NCBI GenBank assembly: GCA_037444075.1
Contig: JBBIND010000005.1
Location: 1-64,000, forward strand
DNA length: 64,000 bases
DNA from: JBBIND01 sp037444075
Lineage (GTDB): Bacteria; Acidobacteriota; Terriglobia; Bryobacterales; Bryobacteraceae
Reading direction: 5' to 3'
In this document: piece by piece, positions 59,686-64,000 of the stretch
How the letters are laid out: each line of letters opens with the position of its first letter
How positions within the stretch are numbered: position 1 is the stretch's first letter
Translations under genes and position numbers: made by a program
Notes under the pieces: model-generated
Databases searched by the model: none
What the model saw: the letters and a program-made list of their open reading frames with translations, nothing else
Told to the model about the DNA's origin: nothing

Positions 59686-60378
59686 ATGCGGCATTTCCTG
59701 GCGGTAGCCTTGGCGGCAGCCTCAGCGGCCTGCGGTCAGGATGATTACCGCGCCCAACGAGAGAGCATGGTCCGCTACCAGATCGAGGAGCGCGGAATCC
59801 AGCGCCGCGATGTGCTGCGAGTGCTGCGCGAGACGCCGCGCCACCTGTTCATGCCCCGCGCCCTGTGGTCTCAGGCTTATGACGATACGCCGCTCCCCAT
59901 CGGTTACGGTCAGACGATTTCGCAGCCATACATTGTGGCCTTCATGACCGAACGTCTGGAGCCGGCTAAGCATCACCGGGCACTCGAAATCGGCACAGGC
60001 TCCGGTTATCAGGCGGCTGTCCTGGCTCCCCTGGTGGCTCACGTTTACACCATGGAGATAGTCCCCGAGTTAGCTGCTTCCGCTCGGGAGACGCTGGCCA
60101 AATTAGGCTACAAGAACGTGACGGTTCTCCACGGTGATGGCTACAAAGGCTGGCCGGAAGAGGCTCCGTTTGACCGCATCATCCTCACAGCGGCGCCTCC
60201 CGAGGTGCCCCAGGCATTGCTGGACCAGCTCAAGCCGGGTGGCTTGCTTTTGGCGCCGGTGGGACGCACCAGCTTCACGCAGGAGCTCGTGCTCATAGAA
60301 AAGTCCAAGGATGGCAAACTCCGCCGGCGCGCCATACTGCCTGTGCGCTTTGTCCCCATGGTGCCTGGAAAGAATTGA
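59686..60378 (+). CDS. pcm: Protein-L-isoaspartate O-methyltransferase-like protein with export signal
   Basis: 230 residues. PCMT core: TPRHLFMPRALWSQAYDDTPLPIG, QTISQPYIVAFM, SAM loop ALEIGTGSGYQAAVLA, and LKPGGLLLAPVG. Repairs isoaspartyl residues using S-adenosylmethionine. The start RHFLAVALAAASAACGQDD is a signal peptide ending in a lipobox-like SAAC, so the enzyme may be periplasmic, where SAM is not expected. A later start would cut into the conserved RAQRESMVRYQI region only mildly (Met about 28), so a cytoplasmic form is also possible. Leaderless promoter supports ATG 59686. Confidence 0.88.
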   Translation: MRHFLAVALAAASAACGQDDYRAQRESMVRYQIEERGIQRRDVLRVLRETPRHLFMPRALWSQAYDDTPLPIGYGQTISQPYIVAFMTERLEPAKHHRALEIGTGSGYQAAVLAPLVAHVYTMEIVPELAASARETLAKLGYKNVTVLHGDGYKGWPEEAPFDRIILTAAPPEVPQALLDQLKPGGLLLAPVGRTSFTQELVLIEKSKDGKLRRRAILPVRFVPMVPGKN

Positions 60379-60394
60379 CACATTCGGCCTCCGC

Positions 60395-60565
60395 ATGAAT
60401 CTTTCCCTTTTTCCACTCGCTGAATATTGGTGGTTCTACCTGGTCTTCACGGGCTTCGTGCTCGTGCTGTTGGCCATTGACCTTGGTGTTTTCCACCGCG
60501 AAGCGCATACCGTTTCCATGGGTGTCCCGCGGCTGGCTGCAAACCATACAGCAGCTTTGCGGTAA
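60395..60565 (+). pseudogene. Truncated TerC-family membrane protein, N-terminal remnant
   Basis: 56 residues. EYWWFYLVFTGFVLVLLAID followed by LGVFHREAHTVS is the first transmembrane helix and loop of TerC proteins, which are normally over 300 residues. Homology ends at VSM and the frame closes soon after at TAA 60563-60565. The rest of the gene is absent before the convergent archaemetzincin gene, so a deletion is likely. Confidence 0.75.
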
Positions 60566-60619
60566 TTGATGATTCGGACGGTTGTCCGCTGCTCTCCGGC
60601 GCCTTCCAAGCCTAACTCC

Positions 60620-61147
60620 CTAGCCGTGCGCCAGGTTCCAGCTGCATTCGATGCAGTAGGAAGCGCGCTTCAAGTCCAGCATCTCGACGGAGTAGCTTGA
60701 GGCCATGGCGCACTGCCAGTCCTCGCAGTGCCGCAGCCACCGGGTATGGCCAAGTTCGTGAAGCGCTTCCTTCTTCAGGCGCTCAAAAAGCAGTTCCTGG
60801 TTGGCCGGCAGCCCGTAGTAACGCTCGTGGAGGCGGTGCAGAGAAACCAGCGCCGCTGGTCCACCCAGCTGCGCTTCGCCATAGACAAATGTCAGCACGG
60901 GCACGTACAGATCCAGATCCGTAAGGCCTAGCACAACCGCCTCCGGTTCACCAGCCTGAAGCGCCAGCCGCTCGAGGATGGCGGTTGAGTAATACTGCTT
61001 GCGCTCTTGATGGTAGGCGAAACTCACGTCCAGCACGGTCTCGCTCACCCGGCAGGAAACGCGGAAGGTGCGTGCGAGAAAGGCCGCCAACCTGTCCATC
61101 AGGTGGAGCGGGGCCGTCCCGGCAGCCACCAGCCGGATCCCAGCCAT
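60620..61147 (-). CDS. amzA: Archaemetzincin-like metalloprotease
   Basis: 175 residues from ATG 61147. Zinc motif HELGH (130-134) followed by RHC (139-141), a second Cys at 146 in CEDWQCAM, and a C-terminal CIEC (165-168), the HExxH plus four-Cys pattern of archaemetzincins. The metzincin Gly of HExxHxxG is Trp here (HTRWLRHC). Presumed aminopeptidase; physiological substrate unknown. One base after the stop of the NtrC-type regulator, so it is co-transcribed with the two-component system. Confidence 0.88.
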   Translation of the reverse strand: MAGIRLVAAGTAPLHLMDRLAAFLARTFRVSCRVSETVLDVSFAYHQERKQYYSTAILERLALQAGEPEAVVLGLTDLDLYVPVLTFVYGEAQLGGPAALVSLHRLHERYYGLPANQELLFERLKKEALHELGHTRWLRHCEDWQCAMASSYSVEMLDLKRASYCIECSWNLAHG

Positions 61148-61148
61148 G

Positions 61149-62483
61149 CTAACGAAGTCCGTATCGTTTGAGCTTGTTGTAGAGGGTGGTCCGGTCAATC
61201 CGCAGGATGCGCGCCGCCCTGGACAGGTTCCATTGGCTGTCTTCAACGACTCGATGAATGTGCCGGCGCTCGACGTCCTCGAGCGTCAGACTTTCCTCAG
61301 GCGAGACCTTTTGCAGCTGAAAGGGAAAATCGGCGGGTTGGATCTCTTTCTCCCGCGTGATGAGCATCGCGCGTTCGATGGCGTTTTCCAGTTCCCGGAC
61401 ATTCCCCGGCCAACGGTACGCCAGCAGCAGTTCCAGCGCTTCATGCGACAGGCGCGGCACCGCACGGTTCATGGAGTCGGCGAACCGCTTCAGAAAATGA
61501 CTGGCCAGCAGCGGCACGTCCTCCAGCCGCTCCCGCAGGGGCGGCAGGTCGATACAGAAGACATTCAGGCGGTAATACAGGTCGGGGCGGAAGCTGCCCT
61601 CCTTCACCATGTCCTCGAGCCTCCGGTTGGTGGCTGCCACGCAGCGGAAATCCACCTTCACCGGATGCGTGCCCCCTACGCGCACGATTTCCTTCTCCTG
61701 GAGAACACGCAACAGGTCGGTTTGCGTCTTCAGGCTGATGTCGCTGATTTCATCCAGGAAAACCGTCCCGCCGTCGGCGACTTCGAACTTGCCTTTCTTG
61801 CGGAACTGCGCTCCTGTAAAGGCTCCCCGTTCATGGCCGAAAAGCTCGCTTTCCAGCAGTGTCTCCGTGAGAGCGCCGCAGTGAATCACCACCATCGGCA
61901 TCAGGCGCCGCGGGCTGTTGGCATGAATCGCCCGGGCGACAACTTCTTTGCCGGTGCCGCTCTCACCGGTGATCAGCACGGTGGCGTCCGTCGGCGCCAC
62001 CGTCTCCACGAGTTCGAGCACGTGGCGCGTGGCGGGGCTTTGCCCGATCAGGTCCGATTTCGGCAGCACTTCCTGGAGGTTGTCCTTTAACCGGTCCGCC
62101 TCCCGGCGCGCCCTGTGGTGATCCAGCGCTTTGCCCACAAGGTGAACCAGTTCGTCCGGGTCAAACGGCTTCGTGATGTAGTCATAGGCGCCGTTTTTGA
62201 GGGCACGGACCGCAGTTTCCACCGAGGCATAGCCCGTCATGATGATCACGGGCAGTTCAGGATCTATCTCCCGCAGCCGCGACTGCAATTCGATGCCATC
62301 CACGCCCGGCATCTTGACGTCAATCAGCGCCATGTCCCAGCGCTCCCGCTGAAAAGTGGCGAGCGCTTCCCTGGCGTTGGCAGCCAACCCGGCGTGGTAG
62401 CCTTCGCTGTCAAACCACTTCCCTAGCGAATCGCGCACCACCTGGTCGTCGTCCACCACCAGGATCTTGCCGCTAGTAGTCAC
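61149..62483 (-). CDS. NtrC-family sigma-54-dependent response regulator
   Basis: 444 residues. Receiver domain (1-120) with acidic pocket D11-D13 and phosphorylation site D55 in ALIDVKMPG. AAA+ domain (about 140-370) with GESGTGKE, the sigma-54 contact loop GAFTGA and GTVFLDEISD. C-terminal Fis-type helix-turn-helix ending in RIDRTTLYNKLKRYG. Activates sigma-54 promoters when phosphorylated by the kinase upstream, whose stop it overlaps by four bases. The regulated genes are not evident. Confidence 0.94.
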   Translation of the reverse strand: MTTSGKILVVDDDQVVRDSLGKWFDSEGYHAGLAANAREALATFQRERWDMALIDVKMPGVDGIELQSRLREIDPELPVIIMTGYASVETAVRALKNGAYDYITKPFDPDELVHLVGKALDHHRARREADRLKDNLQEVLPKSDLIGQSPATRHVLELVETVAPTDATVLITGESGTGKEVVARAIHANSPRRLMPMVVIHCGALTETLLESELFGHERGAFTGAQFRKKGKFEVADGGTVFLDEISDISLKTQTDLLRVLQEKEIVRVGGTHPVKVDFRCVAATNRRLEDMVKEGSFRPDLYYRLNVFCIDLPPLRERLEDVPLLASHFLKRFADSMNRAVPRLSHEALELLLAYRWPGNVRELENAIERAMLITREKEIQPADFPFQLQKVSPEESLTLEDVERRHIHRVVEDSQWNLSRAARILRIDRTTLYNKLKRYGLR

Positions 62484-64000
62484 GATTTTGCCTCCTGTTG
62501 AATGTCGCCGGACACGGCGGGCAACCGGATGGTGAACTCCGCGCCCTGGCCAGGTTGCGAAGCCACGCTGATTGAGCCCCCATGCTGCTCGATGATGGTA
62601 CGGGCAATGGACAGGCCCAACCCCGTCCGGTGCTGCTCCTCTTTGGTAGTGAAGAAAGGCTGGAAGATGCTCTCCAGGTGCTCCGCCGCTATACCGGGTC
62701 CGTTATCCCGAACCACCAGGCTGTAGCCCGCCCCGGGCTCTTCGCGGGTTTCCACCACCACCCAGCCGCCGCCGGGCATGGCTTCGGCGGCGTTGATCAA
62801 AAGCGCCAGCAAAGCCTGTTGTAGCTGGCCTTCGTCGCAGCGGCACGGGCTCATACTCGCCTGTAGCCGGCTTTCCAGCCGGATGCCTTGCAGTTCGTAT
62901 TGATGGCTGACCAGCTTGGTAGCGCGCTCGACAGCGGCGTTGAGATCGCCGATCGTCATCCGGGGAGCCGAGAACTCGGCCCGCTGTTGCCTCGCAAACA
63001 AAAGCAGGTTCCGGATGATGTCGCCGCAGCGCTTGCTCTCCCGCTCGATCAGCCGGAGGTTTTCCGCCAGTTCAGCCTGCGCGTTGCCTTCCAGGGGCCC
63101 TTTGCTTAGCTTCTTGAGCGACAGGCGGGCGTAAGTGAGCATCCCGAACAGCGGGCTGTTTACCTCATGAGCCACAGTGGCCGCCAGTTTGCCCAGCGAA
63201 GCCATTTGCTCGGCTCCCGCCAACGTAATGTGCGCCCTCTCCAGTTCCTCCCCCTTGCGCTGCACGCGGTCCTCCAGCGTCTGGGCCCATTCGGTGAGTT
63301 CGTCCCGGGCAGCCGCCAGATCCGACGTCATGCGGTTGAAGGACTCCGCCAGCACACCCATCTCGTCCTTGGAGCGGACCGCCAGTCTGTAGCTGAGATC
63401 GCCCTGAGCCACCCGCTGCGTCCCGACGATCAGTTCCCGGACAGGGCGGTGCACCATCCGCCAGACAAACACCGCGCTCAGCACGCAAAACAGCAGGATC
63501 GCCAGAGTGGTCGCGAGCACGACATGCAGGCCGTGTTTGTCCACCTCGGCATCGACCCCCGCCAGCGCAAGGTGGTTGTCGATGACTCCGAGAATCTGCT
63601 GGCTGGATTCATGAGCGTGGCAGGCGGCATTCCAGCAGTCCTTCTCGTTAGGGATTGTCCGGATGAGTCCCAGCACACGGTTGCCGCTGGCGTCACGAAA
63701 GATTCGGGCCCGGGCGTCCGGAGAATCGAGCGGCGGCGGGCGCCCCGAACCGTGGCAGTTGACGCATCCTTCCGACGTCAGGTCGACCAACGCGCCGACC
63801 TCATCTTGCTCGGTGGAAAAACTGATCCGGCCTTGCTCATTGATGATCCGCACGCGGTCGACGCCGGGTTCCTGCCCTATATCGCGAATAAGGTGGTACA
63901 GCGCATCGCGGTCATTGCGCAGCATGCTATAGCGGGCGCTGCGCTGGATGAGATCGCTCAACTGGTCCGCGGTTTGCAGTATCAGCGTCTCGAAACTGCT
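62480..64000 (-). CDS. Sensor histidine kinase with haem c-type motifs in the sensor domain (5' end outside window)
   Basis: The frame is open to the window edge, so at least 507 residues are visible and the N-terminus is missing. The extracytoplasmic part has CVNCH (63766-63752), a covalent haem site, and CWNAACH (63637-63617), a possible second site of CX4CH type. Then come a transmembrane helix (VVLATTLAILLFCVLSAVFVW), HAMP domain, a coiled coil, the H box TVAHEVNSPLFGML and the ATPase boxes (DNGPGIAAEHLESIFQPFF, GLGLSIARTIIEQHGG). It likely senses redox state or a gas ligand and phosphorylates the adjacent NtrC-type regulator. Confidence 0.9.
   Translation of the reverse strand, partial: SSFETLILQTADQLSDLIQRSARYSMLRNDRDALYHLIRDIGQEPGVDRVRIINEQGRISFSTEQDEVGALVDLTSEGCVNCHGSGRPPPLDSPDARARIFRDASGNRVLGLIRTIPNEKDCWNAACHAHESSQQILGVIDNHLALAGVDAEVDKHGLHVVLATTLAILLFCVLSAVFVWRMVHRPVRELIVGTQRVAQGDLSYRLAVRSKDEMGVLAESFNRMTSDLAAARDELTEWAQTLEDRVQRKGEELERAHITLAGAEQMASLGKLAATVAHEVNSPLFGMLTYARLSLKKLSKGPLEGNAQAELAENLRLIERESKRCGDIIRNLLLFARQQRAEFSAPRMTIGDLNAAVERATKLVSHQYELQGIRLESRLQASMSPCRCDEGQLQQALLALLINAAEAMPGGGWVVVETREEPGAGYSLVVRDNGPGIAAEHLESIFQPFFTTKEEQHRTGLGLSIARTIIEQHGGSISVASQPGQGAEFTIRLPAVSGDIQQEAKS

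Noticed and set aside
1..64000. CRISPR arrays or insertion sequences
   Set aside because: No spaced direct repeats and no transposase-like frame were found; the only tandem repeat is the two-copy operator at 31634-31667.

Overview
The window is a high-GC, densely coded bacterial chromosome segment. Gene content points to the Acidobacteriota, probably the Bryobacterales/Solibacter side: many secreted proteins with RREFLK-type or lipoprotein signals, a decayed S8 protease with AlaLeuTrpGly-type tail repeats, PIN-like DUF5615/DUF433 toxin-antitoxin genes, a long dcw cluster, and MurE with a meso-DAP signature. This assignment is inference from gene content; no 16S or marker search was possible. 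Long antisense open frames are frequent and are treated as composition artefacts.

Layout. 1-3374 (+): end of an SMP-30-like gene, a Nudix hydrolase that appears to start with ATT, and mutS2, chained by overlaps. 3387-5298 (-): an ArsA/Get3-type ATPase, a small Cys-rich protein and a Bcp peroxiredoxin, overlapping ATGA-style. 5300-8975: a gene-poor accessory stretch with two toxin-antitoxin modules (DUF433/DUF5615 and hicBA), tRNA-Pro(CGG), an S8 peptidase remnant and several palindromes. 8976-11177 (-): ECF sigma factor, anti-sigma factor and a secreted protein. 11280-13833 (+): thiolase, OB-fold partner and aminotransferase, ending at a strong terminator. 13902-23927 (-): gamma-carbonic anhydrase, hisS, aspS, PpiC-type lipoprotein, TPR protein, MFS transporter and a glycosyltransferase fused to a RimI-like acetyltransferase. 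23992-26022 (+): secreted S9 peptidase. 26038-30354 (-): rimO (with an in-frame stop), yacG, pgpA, a beta-propeller protein and cinA. 30741-36433 (+): two-gene exported carbohydrate-type module behind a tandem palindromic operator.

36434-53221 (+) is the division and cell wall cluster mraZ-rsmH-ftsL-ftsI-murE-murF-mraY-murD-ftsW-murG-murC-ftsQ-ftsA-ftsZ. It makes lipid II from UDP-MurNAc and assembles the divisome; murB and ddl are not in it. Upstream of mraZ lies a 490-nt leader with eight AGTGGG hexamers, several in 10-nt phased arrays, which I interpret as an MraZ operator field. After ftsZ come a decayed queuosine-precursor transporter, an exported aldo/keto reductase, then (-) htrA-like, coaE, folD and an APC permease. 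The right end has an exported Pcm-type methyltransferase with a leaderless-looking promoter, a TerC remnant, and a (-) operon of a haem-motif sensor kinase, an NtrC-type regulator and an archaemetzincin.

Five loci carry single-base lesions or internal stops (S8 remnant, rimO, ftsI, yhhQ, and a truncated terC). Because ftsI is normally essential and the rest of its cluster is intact, at least some of these are probably consensus errors rather than true mutations.
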